Shown: in pieces, positions 8,985-18,160 of the stretch
Layout: every line of letters begins with the position of its first letter
Numbering within the stretch: position 1 is the first letter of the stretch
NCBI RefSeq assembly: GCF_001307105.1
Contig: NZ_LGYN01000028.1
Coordinates: 99,878-163,877 of the forward strand
Direction: 5' to 3'
From: Bacillus australimaris
GTDB lineage: Bacteria > Bacillota > Bacilli > Bacillales > Bacillaceae
Length of the DNA stretch: 64,000 nt
Notes under the pieces: model-generated
What the model saw: the letters and a program-made list of their open reading frames with translations, nothing else
Told to the model about the DNA's origin: nothing
The model's database searches: none
Translations under genes and position numbers: made by a program

Positions 8985-9779
8985 TTATTTTTTAATTGGC
9001 ACTGTGACATCATCTTTGAAATATTTCTCAGACAATTTCTTTAGTGTCCCGTCTTCTCTTAATTCTTTGATCGCTTTATTAAATTCTTTTCTTAGTTTGT
9101 CATGCTTTTCATCTTTAGCAAATGGGTAGCCTACTTCTTCATACACAATTGGATTACCTACGATTTTCAGTGGAAGGCCTGTTTTTTCAATTTGAGCAAG
9201 TAGTACACTGCGGCCATTGACATAAGCATCTACGCGGCCATTTGCTACTTCATTTAATACGCCGTCCTGCGTTTCATATGTTTTAATCTTGATTTTCTTG
9301 TCTGGATCTTTGCTCTCTAGGTTTTTGGCATGGTTAGAGCCAAGAACTGCCGCCACTGTTTTTCCTTTTAAATCATCAAGACCTTTGATGTCTTTGTTGT
9401 CCTTTTTCACGATGATTTGTGTTCCTGCGTATGCGTACGTATCTGTAAAGTTAAATGTTTGTTTACGCTCGTCTGTGATGGCGACTTGGTTTGACACTGT
9501 ATCCAGTTTACCAGATGTCAGCTGCCCCATCAGTCCGCTGAATTCACTCAGTTGCCAGTCTAGTTTGTAGCCAAGCTTTTTCGCAATGGCTTCTGTTACT
9601 TCAACATCGAATCCGACAAGCTTACCATTGTCTTTATAAGCGAACGGATAGCTTTGTCCTGTAGCGCCTACTTTTAATACTTTTTCGTCTTTGCCTTCAC
9701 TCTGATTGTTACCGCCGCAAGCTGCTAAAACTGCCAGCATTGCTGCAAATAGAACGACTAGCCACTTTTTGTTTTTCAT
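8985..9779 (-). CDS. yxeM: Amino-acid ABC transporter binding lipoprotein YxeM
   Basis: 264 aa family 3 solute-binding protein. It has a lipoprotein signal peptide with lipobox LAAC (Cys21), so it is anchored on the outer face of the membrane. The mature part has the family start VGATGQSYPFAYKDNGK and the GFDVEV motif. It is expected to capture a sulfur amino acid such as S-(2-succino)cysteine or cystine, by analogy with the B. subtilis operon. The ligand cannot be read from sequence. Confidence 0.92.
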   Translation of the reverse strand: MKNKKWLVVLFAAMLAVLAACGGNNQSEGKDEKVLKVGATGQSYPFAYKDNGKLVGFDVEVTEAIAKKLGYKLDWQLSEFSGLMGQLTSGKLDTVSNQVAITDERKQTFNFTDTYAYAGTQIIVKKDNKDIKGLDDLKGKTVAAVLGSNHAKNLESKDPDKKIKIKTYETQDGVLNEVANGRVDAYVNGRSVLLAQIEKTGLPLKIVGNPIVYEEVGYPFAKDEKHDKLRKEFNKAIKELREDGTLKKLSEKYFKDDVTVPIKK

Positions 9780-9801
9780 GTTCGAAAACCCTTCTTTCGT
9801 C

Positions 9802-10305
9802 TTATGGTTGTGTGATATCTGATCTTAATTGTTTTTTAAAATAAACCGTGATGTGACCTTTGCCTAAATCCTTTTCTCCTGCTCTGACATAGCCTTTGCG
9901 CTCATACATTTCTACGAGCCACGGGTGTTTATCAGCTGTACCGAGTGACACGTACGGTACCTTTAGTGTATCCCTCAACACTTCGGTTTCAACCCATTCC
10001 AGCAAGGCAGAGCCTGTCCCTTTTTTGGCGGCTGGTTCTGAGGCAAACCACCAGATGTGAGGGACGCCGAACGGTCCTGGCTGCTCTCCCCAAGGCATGC
10101 GGAGTGATAAGGTGGATAGAAGCTCTCCGTTTTCTTCCATCACATAGCAAAGATTTTTTTGTACATTATTCTGAACGAGAGCGAAATCGGCATGTGCTGC
10201 TTGGAACTGGATGCCGAGCTCACGAATTGGCTCATAGGCTCTTGTTGTCAGTTCAAGCAGCGCCTCTATATCTGCCTCTGTTGCCAGACGAAACGTGTAT
10301 CCCAA
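9802..10305 (-). CDS. yxeL: GNAT N-acetyltransferase YxeL
   Basis: 167 aa Gcn5-related acetyltransferase. The acetyl-CoA loop reads AKKGTGSALLEWVE (about 94-107), a GxG variant of the usual Q/RxxGxG/A motif. In the S-succinocysteine route it N-acetylates the substrate before oxidation. The start is TTG 10305, preceded by GGGGTGA. Seventeen bases separate it from the yxeK stop. Confidence 0.88.
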   Translation of the reverse strand: MGYTFRLATEADIEALLELTTRAYEPIRELGIQFQAAHADFALVQNNVQKNLCYVMEENGELLSTLSLRMPWGEQPGPFGVPHIWWFASEPAAKKGTGSALLEWVETEVLRDTLKVPYVSLGTADKHPWLVEMYERKGYVRAGEKDLGKGHITVYFKKQLRSDITQP

Positions 10306-10322
10306 CGTTAGTCACCCCACCC

Positions 10323-11648
10323 TTATGTCGTGTATCGATTTTTTGGCTCTGTTAATCCAAGATTTTCTCGTAAGGTTTGTCCTGTGTAATCCGTTTTGAA
10401 TAAGCCTCGTTCCTGAAGGATTGGGACGACGCGGTCTACGAACACATCTAGTCCTTCTGGCAAGAGCGGCGGCATCACATTAAAGCCGTCTGCTGCTTCT
10501 TCAACCAGCCATGTTTCCATGACATCTGCCAGCTGCTCAGGCGTTCCAATGAAAATATTATGACCGCGAGAACCGGCAACAGATTGATAGAGCTGGCGAA
10601 TAGTCAGGTTATCCTTTCTCGCCATATTCATCACTAAATCAAAACGGCTTTTCACCGCATTTGACGTGCTTGGATCAATCTCTGGTAGCGGTCCGTCTAA
10701 AGGATACTGAGATAGATCAATTCCACCTAAGTAGTTTTGCAGAATGCTCAGCCCAATCTCAGGAACAATCAGCTCCTGTAATTCTTCATATTTCGCTTGG
10801 GCTTCTTCCTCTGTATCAGCAATAATCGGGAAAATACCCGGCATGATGCTGACGTCCTCTCTTGCACGACCAGCAGCTTCTACTTTCCCTTTCAAGCTTT
10901 GATAAAATTCCTTCGCTTTATCGAGATCATTTTGTGCAGTGAAAATAAGCTCAGCAGTCTTCGCTGCAAGCTTTTGACCATCCTCAGAAGATCCTGCTTG
11001 AATGATCACTGGCTGTCCTTGAGGCGTGCGTGATACGTTGAGCGGCCCTCTGACTGAGAAGAACTCACCTTTGTGCTGGAGCTCATGAAGCTTACCAGGC
11101 TCAAAGAATTCACCCGTTTCCTTGTTTCTGACAAGGGCATCTTCCTCCCAAGAGTCCCATAGACCTTTGACGACATCGACGAACTCCTCTGCCCGCTCAT
11201 ATCGTTTATGGTGTGCTAAATGCTCTTCCCCGCTAAAATTTTTCGCTGTTTCTTCAATAGAAGATGTGACCACATTCCATGCCGCTCTTCCGCCTGATAA
11301 ATGATCAAGGGAGGCAAACTGTCTTGCAATATGGAAAGGCTCACTGTATGTAGTGGATGCTGTTGCTGCTAATCCAATTGTTGAAGTAGACTCAGCAATG
11401 GACGAAAGCAGTGTGAGCGGTTCAAATCTCGTTAATACGTTTGGATGAGAGGTTTGATTAATGGATAAGCTGTCAGCTAAAAAGAACAAATCCAGTTTTC
11501 CTTCCTCTGCCTTTTTCGCTAATTGTTTAAAATAATCAAGATTCATAGCTGCATCTGGTACTGCATTCGGATGTCTCCAAGAGGCAACATGATGTCCAGT
11601 TCCTGCGATGAATACGCCTAACTTGAGCTTCCTTTTCGGCTGTGACAC
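10323..11648 (-). CDS. yxeK: FMN-dependent monooxygenase YxeK
   Basis: 441 aa luciferase-like monooxygenase of the NtaA/SnaA/DszA family (FMNH2-using, TIM barrel). Family segments include KLGVFIAGTGHHVASWRHP near the start, FFLADSLS, and GRAAWNVVTS. The known pathway role is oxidative cleavage of N-acetyl-S-(2-succino)cysteine to N-acetylcysteine and oxaloacetate. GTG 11648 with AAAGGA upstream gives the family length; an in-frame TTG at 11684 with TAAGGA seven bases upstream would add 12 residues and cannot be excluded. It is the first gene of yxeKLMNOPQ. In B. subtilis this operon is under cysteine control by CymR; no CymR box was confidently found here. Confidence 0.9.
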   Translation of the reverse strand: MSQPKRKLKLGVFIAGTGHHVASWRHPNAVPDAAMNLDYFKQLAKKAEEGKLDLFFLADSLSINQTSHPNVLTRFEPLTLLSSIAESTSTIGLAATASTTYSEPFHIARQFASLDHLSGGRAAWNVVTSSIEETAKNFSGEEHLAHHKRYERAEEFVDVVKGLWDSWEEDALVRNKETGEFFEPGKLHELQHKGEFFSVRGPLNVSRTPQGQPVIIQAGSSEDGQKLAAKTAELIFTAQNDLDKAKEFYQSLKGKVEAAGRAREDVSIMPGIFPIIADTEEEAQAKYEELQELIVPEIGLSILQNYLGGIDLSQYPLDGPLPEIDPSTSNAVKSRFDLVMNMARKDNLTIRQLYQSVAGSRGHNIFIGTPEQLADVMETWLVEEAADGFNVMPPLLPEGLDVFVDRVVPILQERGLFKTDYTGQTLRENLGLTEPKNRYTT

Positions 11649-11740
11649 TTGTTCTTCATCCTTTCTATATCCTGCATGTATCAAACTGAAGTCCTTAGAA
11701 GATACATTTTTCTGATTGAATTAATCGGTTTTACCAATAA

Positions 11741-11796
11741 AAAAAGGGCAAAATGTTGCGAAAAATGAAAAATAATTATTACTATATGCCCTTTTT
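11741..11796. repeat. Inverted repeat straddling the yxeK promoter
   Basis: AAAAAGGGCA (11741-11750) and TGCCCTTTTT (11787-11796) are perfect 10-base arms 36 bases apart. One arm fills the spacer of the yxeK promoter, and the other lies in the early leader. For readthrough from yclG it could fold as a long-loop terminator with a T tail. For the yxeK transcript it could only work as a DNA-level operator. Confidence 0.5.
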
Positions 11797-11809
11797 ACAG
11801 GATTGTCAA
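11781..11809 (-). promoter_or_regulatory. Sigma-A promoter of yxeKLMNOPQ
   Basis: Minus strand TTGACA (11809-11804), a 17-base spacer and TATAGT (11786-11781) are close to consensus. Start near 11774 gives a leader of about 125 bases before yxeK. Confidence 0.8.
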
Positions 11810-11847
11810 CTGCCCTCTAAACCTCCAAAATAAGGGATTCCACAGAC

Positions 11848-13635
11848 TTATAACGGTGTATCAATCTCTATATTTCCGATGAGCCGGTCTGTGGAATGTG
11901 CCACCACTTGACTGCGCTCCAGCATGTTATGTGCAATCACAGAATGAGTCGAAGACATGGTGCGGATGGCAATCGCTTTTTGAGGGGATACATTGATGAT
12001 GTTATTCCGCAATACACGAGCAGAGTCGGCCTGATCAATGAAAATCGCCGTCGGCTGTCCAATCGACCGATTTAAATAGAAGCGGTTATCTCCAATTTGT
12101 GGTGAACCATTTTTAATATACATCACCACATATAATGAAGTTTCTTCAAAGGAATTGTCTTTAATTTCTAATGCCCCTGTAGTATTGCTGTATACGGCGT
12201 AGTTTTGATAGTGCTTAAAGCGGTTCTGCCAAATGAAAGCCTTTGCATTTCCAGTGACACTGATTGTATATGAAGATGTGAGCTCTGAGTGTCCTTCTTG
12301 AATAAAGTGATTGCCATTGATTCCAGCTTCCCCTTCCTGCACCCAAATCCCTCTGCTGAATTCTTTGAATTGATTATGCTGGATCAGGATATTCGTTCCT
12401 CTCACCATGGCCGCATCAATGACAGAGTAGACCGTATTGTTTGAAAAGACGACACTATCCGATTGATAGATACGCAGCGAGGCGCTTCTTTGCCGGGTAT
12501 TCATCCCTGATTCAATATGGTTTCCTTCTATTAGAATACGATTCGCCATATAAACGGACACAGCCGCATCTTCAAAAAGACTGATTTTATTACCTGTAAT
12601 GTGAACGCTGTCTCCCCTCACGTCAATCCCTTTTTCAAACCCCTCAATCATATTTCCAATAATAACCACATTGTTTTCCGTTTGACCAAGTGAGACCCCT
12701 AAGCTTGTAATCCCTGCTTTTGTTACGCCTCCTCCAACTGCACGGATCAAATTGTTGGCAATAATCGTTTCGGTGGAGAAGCCATAGGAGATACTGCTAT
12801 CTGTATGATTGCCTTCAATGATGACACCATAGCCGTTAAAGTTATAGATAGAGCTTGCGGCTCCTCCTCTGACGATATTGTTTCGGATCTGAATATTCAG
12901 CGGCTCCTCCATATTCACCGCATTTTCCCCATAGCCTTCTATATCAATCCCCATTCTCGGCTCGACCCCGTTTACTCCTGCTCTTTCCAAGAGGCAGTCC
13001 TCCACAATGACCCCGTCACAGCCTGTAATCGAGATATTGTTGCGCCTTGAATCTGTGATGGTGCAGCCAGAAATATGAATAGATGAAGCAGGCGAATACG
13101 ATTCGACCTGGGGTAATATACCGTGGGGACTGACAATGATGCCGTCTCCCGTACAATTTTCAATTTTCACTTGATTGATCTCCACATGGGAGGCTCCTTC
13201 AATACATATCCCAAAGCCCCACTCATGGGTTTTTCGTTCAGCGGGAAGCGACTTGTACACATGCTCATGACGGTCCCCTTCAATTTGCCCGCCCCTAATG
13301 GTCACATGCTGAACATTGCCTATATAAAAGGCCGCATATCCCCAAGAATCATTTGGTTTTACCTTTATGACAGCGTCTGACGCCATTTCAATGTATATGT
13401 GACTTGGCACCCGTATACCCGCACCTCGGAAAGGAAAAAATGGATCACCTCTATATACTGCATCTATTAAATACGTGCCGCTCGGCAGCCAGACATGGGA
13501 ATACCCTTGTGCTTTTGTCCACTCTAAACATTCATTTAGCTTGACTGTACAATCCGTTTTCCCGTCGGCAATCACGCCAAAATCCAGTACATTGACAACA
13601 GGTTTTTTTAGATCAGATTCATTCAATTCCCCCAA
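11848..13635 (-). CDS. yclG: Right-handed beta-helix protein YclG
   Basis: About 595 aa. The N-terminal part (VNVLDFGVIADGKTDCT, then HVWLPSGTYLI) is the pectate-lyase-superfamily entry fold seen in phage tailspikes and polygalacturonases. The rest is a ladder of parallel beta-helix rungs with N/I/G-rich turns such as NNISITG and IEGNH. It has no signal peptide and no obvious catalytic acid set, so enzyme activity on pectin is not supported. TTG 13635 is preferred because AAGGAGGGG is six bases upstream; ATG 13659 has a poorly spaced site. It resembles B. subtilis YclG, which also neighbours yclF. Function unknown. Confidence 0.75.
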   Translation of the reverse strand: MGELNESDLKKPVVNVLDFGVIADGKTDCTVKLNECLEWTKAQGYSHVWLPSGTYLIDAVYRGDPFFPFRGAGIRVPSHIYIEMASDAVIKVKPNDSWGYAAFYIGNVQHVTIRGGQIEGDRHEHVYKSLPAERKTHEWGFGICIEGASHVEINQVKIENCTGDGIIVSPHGILPQVESYSPASSIHISGCTITDSRRNNISITGCDGVIVEDCLLERAGVNGVEPRMGIDIEGYGENAVNMEEPLNIQIRNNIVRGGAASSIYNFNGYGVIIEGNHTDSSISYGFSTETIIANNLIRAVGGGVTKAGITSLGVSLGQTENNVVIIGNMIEGFEKGIDVRGDSVHITGNKISLFEDAAVSVYMANRILIEGNHIESGMNTRQRSASLRIYQSDSVVFSNNTVYSVIDAAMVRGTNILIQHNQFKEFSRGIWVQEGEAGINGNHFIQEGHSELTSSYTISVTGNAKAFIWQNRFKHYQNYAVYSNTTGALEIKDNSFEETSLYVVMYIKNGSPQIGDNRFYLNRSIGQPTAIFIDQADSARVLRNNIINVSPQKAIAIRTMSSTHSVIAHNMLERSQVVAHSTDRLIGNIEIDTPL

Positions 13636-13829
13636 CCTAAACCCCTCCTTTTCACACATGTCCTCTCGTCATCCTATGCATGTGTAAAAGGTTTGCTTGC
13701 ACATTTTTCAAATTTTAAATAAATTCTTCCAGAATAACTTTCTGGGAATTTCAACTTAAATGAATTTTTCATTTTTTAAGACTTTACGCCTATTTAACTA
13801 ACATCTTCCTGTTTTAGAATAGTTTTATA

Positions 13830-13858
13830 TTGACACAAGAACTATACAAGAATATCAT
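13830..13858 (+). promoter_or_regulatory. Sigma-A promoter of dtpT
   Basis: TTGACA (13830-13835), 17 bases, TATCAT (13853-13858). Start near 13865 gives a leader of about 30 bases containing AAAGGA before the ATG. Confidence 0.8.
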
Positions 13859-13896
13859 TTTTCTCATATCTCTTTTTTTAAGAAAGGATCTATGCC

Positions 13897-15390
13897 ATGT
13901 CTACAATTGACCATGATAAAATTGTTAAAAGTGTTCCTCAAAAAGGGTTTTTTGGGCATCCTAAAGGACTTTACACGCTGTTTTTCACTGAATTTTGGGA
14001 GCGTTTCTCTTATTACGGCATGCGTGCACTGCTTATTTATTATATGTACACAGAGGTGACAAAAGGCGGTCTAGGTTTTGACCAGACGACAGCCAATTCG
14101 ATCATGTCTGTCTACGGTGCGCTTGTCTATATGTCAGGAATTATTGGTGGGTGGCTCGCCGACCGGGTATTCGGTTCGTCTAGTACGGTCTTTTATGGCG
14201 GAGTATTCATTATGCTTGGCCACGTGATTTTGGCTTTACCAAGCGGAGCAACAGCGCTCTTTATTAGTATGGGACTGATCATTATTGGGACAGGTCTTCT
14301 GAAGCCTAACGTTTCAAATATTGTTGGCGACCTGTATTCAAAAACGGACCCACGCAGGGATTCCGGCTTTAGCATTTTCTACATGGGGATCAACATGGGT
14401 GGCTTTATCGCCCCATTAATTGTCGGAACACTCGGTCAAAAAGTGAATTTCCACCTCGGATTCTCACTCGCTGCCGTTGGGATGCTTGTTGGACTCATTA
14501 CATTTGTGATAACAAAAAAGCCAAACCTTGGTCTAGCAGGGACTTATGTCACAAATCCATTATCAGCTGCCGAACGTAAGAACTTCAAAATTTACGGGAC
14601 ATTGGTTGTGATTGTGCTCGCTGTTTTTGCGGTCATTGGCATTCAAACAGGCGCACTCACAATTAATCTTTTTACTTGGTTTGTCAGTGTTCTTGGTGTG
14701 CTCATTCCGATTGTTTACTTCATTATCATGTACTTCAGTAAAAAGACGAGCGAAGTGGAGCAATCCAGAGTTCTCGCTTATATTCCATTGTTCCTTGCTG
14801 CGGTGATGTTCTGGGCGATTCAAGAACAAGGCTCAAACATTTTAGCCACATATGCGGATCAACGAACAAACTTGAATTTCCTTGGGATGACACTAGCCTC
14901 TTCGTGGTTCCAATCATTGAACCCTATCTTTATTGTGCTGCTGTCTCCAGTGTTTGCTTGGTTATGGGTCAGACTTGGGAAGAAACAGCCATCTACCCCA
15001 ATTAAGTTCTCACTTGGCCTTCTGTTTGCAGGATTATCCTTCATTATCATGATCATTCCTGCATACATGTCAGGTCCAAATACACTTGTGAGCCCATTAT
15101 GGCTCGTTGTGAGCTTCTTCCTCGTCGTGATCGGAGAGCTCTGCTTATCACCAGTTGGTTTATCAGCGACAACAAAGCTCGCACCTGCTGCCTTCTCAGC
15201 TCAAACGATGAGCCTTTGGTTCCTTTCAAATGCGATGGCACAGGCGATTAATGCGCAAGTGGTTAAGCTGTTTGATAAAGTGCCAGAAACCGTCTATTTC
15301 GGTATCATCGGATTGCTTGCCATCGTTTTATGTGGTGTCATGCTATTACTAACACCAGTGATTAAGAAAGCGATGAAAGGCGTTCATTAA
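13897..15390 (+). CDS. dtpT: POT-family di-/tripeptide transporter
   Basis: 497 aa proton-coupled oligopeptide transporter with about 12-14 membrane spans. The family signature EFWERFSYYGMRALL sits in helix 1 (about 30-45). A second signature region, SIFYMGINMGGFIAPL, follows near 165-180. It imports di- and tripeptides and corresponds to B. subtilis YclF (DtpT). ATG 13897 has AAAGGA upstream. It has its own promoter and terminator. Confidence 0.93.
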   Translation: MSTIDHDKIVKSVPQKGFFGHPKGLYTLFFTEFWERFSYYGMRALLIYYMYTEVTKGGLGFDQTTANSIMSVYGALVYMSGIIGGWLADRVFGSSSTVFYGGVFIMLGHVILALPSGATALFISMGLIIIGTGLLKPNVSNIVGDLYSKTDPRRDSGFSIFYMGINMGGFIAPLIVGTLGQKVNFHLGFSLAAVGMLVGLITFVITKKPNLGLAGTYVTNPLSAAERKNFKIYGTLVVIVLAVFAVIGIQTGALTINLFTWFVSVLGVLIPIVYFIIMYFSKKTSEVEQSRVLAYIPLFLAAVMFWAIQEQGSNILATYADQRTNLNFLGMTLASSWFQSLNPIFIVLLSPVFAWLWVRLGKKQPSTPIKFSLGLLFAGLSFIIMIIPAYMSGPNTLVSPLWLVVSFFLVVIGELCLSPVGLSATTKLAPAAFSAQTMSLWFLSNAMAQAINAQVVKLFDKVPETVYFGIIGLLAIVLCGVMLLLTPVIKKAMKGVH

Positions 15391-15392
15391 TC

Positions 15393-15428
15393 AAAAACTG
15401 GACATGAGTACCTCATGTCCAGTTTTTT
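15393..15428. terminator. Bidirectional terminator between dtpT and uxaC
   Basis: ACTGGACATGAG (15397-15408) pairs with CTCATGTCCAGT (15412-15423) around TAC, with A5 before and T6 after. It ends dtpT rightward and uxaC leftward. Confidence 0.92.
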
Positions 15429-15458
15429 ACTTTATTTATCATCATTCTTCATATATTT

Positions 15459-16892
15459 TTAATTCGTTTTTATTGGTACTGTCTCATTTATTTCAATGTT
15501 AAAATAATTCACGGCATTGTGATAACAAATATCTTTGACCATTTTTCCTATAAATTCGTAATCCCTTGGAAGCTCACCATTTTCTATCCAAGTCCCAAAT
15601 AAATTACATAAAATTCTTCTGAAATATTCATGGCGAGGGAACGATAAAAAGCTTCTTGAGTCTGTAAGCATACCTACGAAAGTACTAAGCAAACCTATAT
15701 TAGATAATGTTTTCATTTGATCTAGCATGCCGTCTTTTTGATCATTAAACCACCACCCGGATCCAAATTGAATTTTTGCTTTGGCATCAGAAGACTGAAA
15801 ATTCCCTATAGTAGAGGCTACAATCGCATTATGAACGGGATTTAAATTATAGATAATGGTTTTAGGTAAAAGGTTATCTTTGTCTAATTCATTTAAAAAA
15901 CCATTTAAATGTCTTGCTAGGTGGAAGTCAGACATAGAGTCGTACCCACTATCTTTTCCCGTTAACTTGAACATTCGTGTGTTATTATTCCTTAAAGCAC
16001 CTATGTGTAATTGCATGGTCCAATGAAGAGAATGATATTTCTTACTCAAGTGAATAAGAGTGTTTGTTTTAAATTTATTTATATCCTCTAAGGATAGTGT
16101 TTTTCCTTGCAGCGCACGTACAAATATAGAAGACACTTCTTGATCAGTAGCTGGTGAAAATGGAAATATTTCAAAACCATGATCAGAAATTCTGCATCCA
16201 TTCGCATGAAAATAATCAATTCGTGAATGTAATGAAGCGATAAAGTTTTCATATGTTAAAACAACGCCGTTGATTGAATCACCTAATTTTTCTATATAAT
16301 TTACAAAATTTGATTGTTCAATATTTAAAGCTTGATCCGGTCTAAATGTAGGTAGGACCTTAGTTGTAATTCCTACATCCTTACGTATGATTTGATGAAT
16401 TTCTAAAGGATCGATTGGATCATCAGTCGTACATACAACTTTTACATTAAATTTTTCTAAAATGCCATTTGTGGACATGTTACTTTCATTTAATCTCTCA
16501 TTACAGATATCCCAAACTTTATGTGCATTTTTTTCTGAGAACAACTCATTTATATTGAAATAACGACTTAATTCTAAATGTGACCAATGATAGAGAGGGT
16601 TTCCTATTGTATATGGAACCGTTCGGGCCCAAGCTAAGAATTTTTCCTTGTCACTTGCATTCCCCGTGATCAATCTTTCTTCTACGCCTAACCATCGCAT
16701 AGCCCTCCATTTATAGTGATCTCCATTCAGCCAAATATCAGTCATATTTTCATATTTTTTGTTAGTAGCAATTTCATCAGCTATTAAATGCGTATGAAAA
16801 TCATAGATTGGCATATTTTTCGCGTAATCATGATAAAGAACTTTTGAACTTTCGTGATTAAGCATCATATCTTCGCTTAGGAATGCAGACAA
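15459..16892 (-). CDS. uxaC: Glucuronate (uronate) isomerase
   Basis: 477 aa, amidohydrolase superfamily. It interconverts D-glucuronate and D-fructuronate (also galacturonate and tagaturonate). The metal-site start motif PIYDFHTHL and the C-terminal DSRSFLSFPRHEYFRRI are family hallmarks. TTG 16892 is chosen: AGAGGTGA lies five bases upstream and the resulting N-terminus (MSAFLSEDMML) aligns with the usual MxxFxxEDFLL, whereas the longer reading adds 14 unconserved residues. It is the last gene of a leftward trio after two Gfo/Idh/MocA genes. Base composition is clearly more AT-rich than the dtpT side. Confidence 0.93.
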   Translation of the reverse strand: MSAFLSEDMMLNHESSKVLYHDYAKNMPIYDFHTHLIADEIATNKKYENMTDIWLNGDHYKWRAMRWLGVEERLITGNASDKEKFLAWARTVPYTIGNPLYHWSHLELSRYFNINELFSEKNAHKVWDICNERLNESNMSTNGILEKFNVKVVCTTDDPIDPLEIHQIIRKDVGITTKVLPTFRPDQALNIEQSNFVNYIEKLGDSINGVVLTYENFIASLHSRIDYFHANGCRISDHGFEIFPFSPATDQEVSSIFVRALQGKTLSLEDINKFKTNTLIHLSKKYHSLHWTMQLHIGALRNNNTRMFKLTGKDSGYDSMSDFHLARHLNGFLNELDKDNLLPKTIIYNLNPVHNAIVASTIGNFQSSDAKAKIQFGSGWWFNDQKDGMLDQMKTLSNIGLLSTFVGMLTDSRSFLSFPRHEYFRRILCNLFGTWIENGELPRDYEFIGKMVKDICYHNAVNYFNIEINETVPIKTN

Positions 16893-16968
16893 TATCGTCA
16901 CCTCTATGCATTTTATAGTTTCTTTATCCTTCAAACTTATGTTTAGAAAATCTCAATTAAATGAAATA

Positions 16969-16994
16969 AGGTGTTATTAACAAAAATAACACCT
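16969..16994 (-). terminator. Hairpin between the first oxidoreductase gene and uxaC
   Basis: AGGTGTTATT and AATAACACCT form a perfect 10-bp stem. In the leftward transcript the tail is TTATTTCATTT, a weak U-tract, so partial termination or mRNA stabilisation upstream of uxaC is likely. In the rightward sense the tail is richer in T. Confidence 0.6.
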
Positions 16995-17001
16995 CACTTT
17001 T

Positions 17002-18099
17002 TTAGATCTTACTTAATTCAAACTCCGTATTTACGTAGATTGCGTCTCGTTGTGCAATTAAGCATAGTTCTGCGGCTTTAAAAGTATGTTCTTGAGTCAT
17101 AGCATTTTCAGTATCGTTTAAACAATCTAAAATAAGTTCACCAAAGTAAGGGAATCCTACTTCTCCATTTAGAGAAAAATGTTGCTCTGTCTGTTGATTT
17201 ACTAAGTATAGATGGTCTCCTGTTTTATCCCTTGCTATGTCTACGTATTTGCGAATTTCAATATACCCATCTGTTCCAAGAATGAATGTGCGCCCATCCC
17301 CCCAAGTACTAAGGCCATCAGGAGTCAGCCAGTCTACTCTAAAGTAGTTTGTAGCCCCATTATCAGCAATCAAAGTAGCATCACCAAAGTCTTCTAATTC
17401 TGGATATTGATGATGTTTATAATTGCCCACTTTACTATGTACAACTTTTGCATCTTTTGCGCCAGAATAGAAAAGGAATTGTTCAATTTGGTGACTACCA
17501 ATATCACATAGAATACCTCCATAATACTCCTTTTCAAAAAACCAGCTTGGTCTGCTTTTTACATTACTACGATGCGGGCCAGTTCCAAGAACTTGTACCA
17601 CTTTTCCAATTGCTCCTTGTTCAATCAATTGACCAGCAAATACGGCACTCTCTACGTGCAAACGTTCACTATAATAAACAGCCCATTTAAGCCCCGTTTC
17701 AGCTGTTTTTTTACGAGCAAGCTCCAATTGTTCTAACGTTGTAAAAGGGGATTTATCCGTAAAGTAATGCTTACCATGATCTAAAACACGCAGCCCTAAA
17801 TCACAGCGTTTAGATGTAATGGCTGCGCCTGCCACGAGCCTTACATCTGGATCTTCAAGAATTTCTTTCTCACTTTTGGCTACCTGTACCTCCGGATATG
17901 CTTTACAAAATGCTTGTACTTTTTTCTGATCATGATCATAAACCCATTTTAATGTAGCCCCAGCCTCAGTTAATCCATTGCACATTGCATAGATGTGTCC
18001 ATGATCAAGACCTATAGCTGCCATTACGAATTGTCCTTCTGTAACAACAGGGGCACTTTTTCCCTTAGGAGCATAATTCATTCCATCACTTTTCTGCAT
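17002..18099 (-). CDS. Gfo/Idh/MocA-family oxidoreductase (first)
   Basis: 365 aa NAD(P)-dependent sugar or cyclitol dehydrogenase family member. The N-terminal Rossmann part lacks a classical GxGxxG; it reads AIGLDHGHIYAM. The family catalytic region is recognisable as TDKSPFTT and GGILCDIGSHQIEQFL. ATG 18099 has a strong GGAGGA site. The gene sits between another family member and uxaC, with a 62-base gap to the former. Substrate unknown; position suggests oxidation or isomerisation of a uronate, uronate derivative or glycoside feeding the pathway. Confidence 0.8.
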   Translation of the reverse strand: MQKSDGMNYAPKGKSAPVVTEGQFVMAAIGLDHGHIYAMCNGLTEAGATLKWVYDHDQKKVQAFCKAYPEVQVAKSEKEILEDPDVRLVAGAAITSKRCDLGLRVLDHGKHYFTDKSPFTTLEQLELARKKTAETGLKWAVYYSERLHVESAVFAGQLIEQGAIGKVVQVLGTGPHRSNVKSRPSWFFEKEYYGGILCDIGSHQIEQFLFYSGAKDAKVVHSKVGNYKHHQYPELEDFGDATLIADNGATNYFRVDWLTPDGLSTWGDGRTFILGTDGYIEIRKYVDIARDKTGDHLYLVNQQTEQHFSLNGEVGFPYFGELILDCLNDTENAMTQEHTFKAAELCLIAQRDAIYVNTEFELSKI

Positions 18100-18160
18100 G
18101 ATTGTTCCTCCTCAAGCTAGCTAGTTTATTTTTAATACTGATAACTTAAAAGCGTTAGAC

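Noticed and set aside
11848..13635. Calling yclG a pectate lyase
   Set aside because: Only the beta-helix fold is visible; there is no signal peptide and no recognisable catalytic set.
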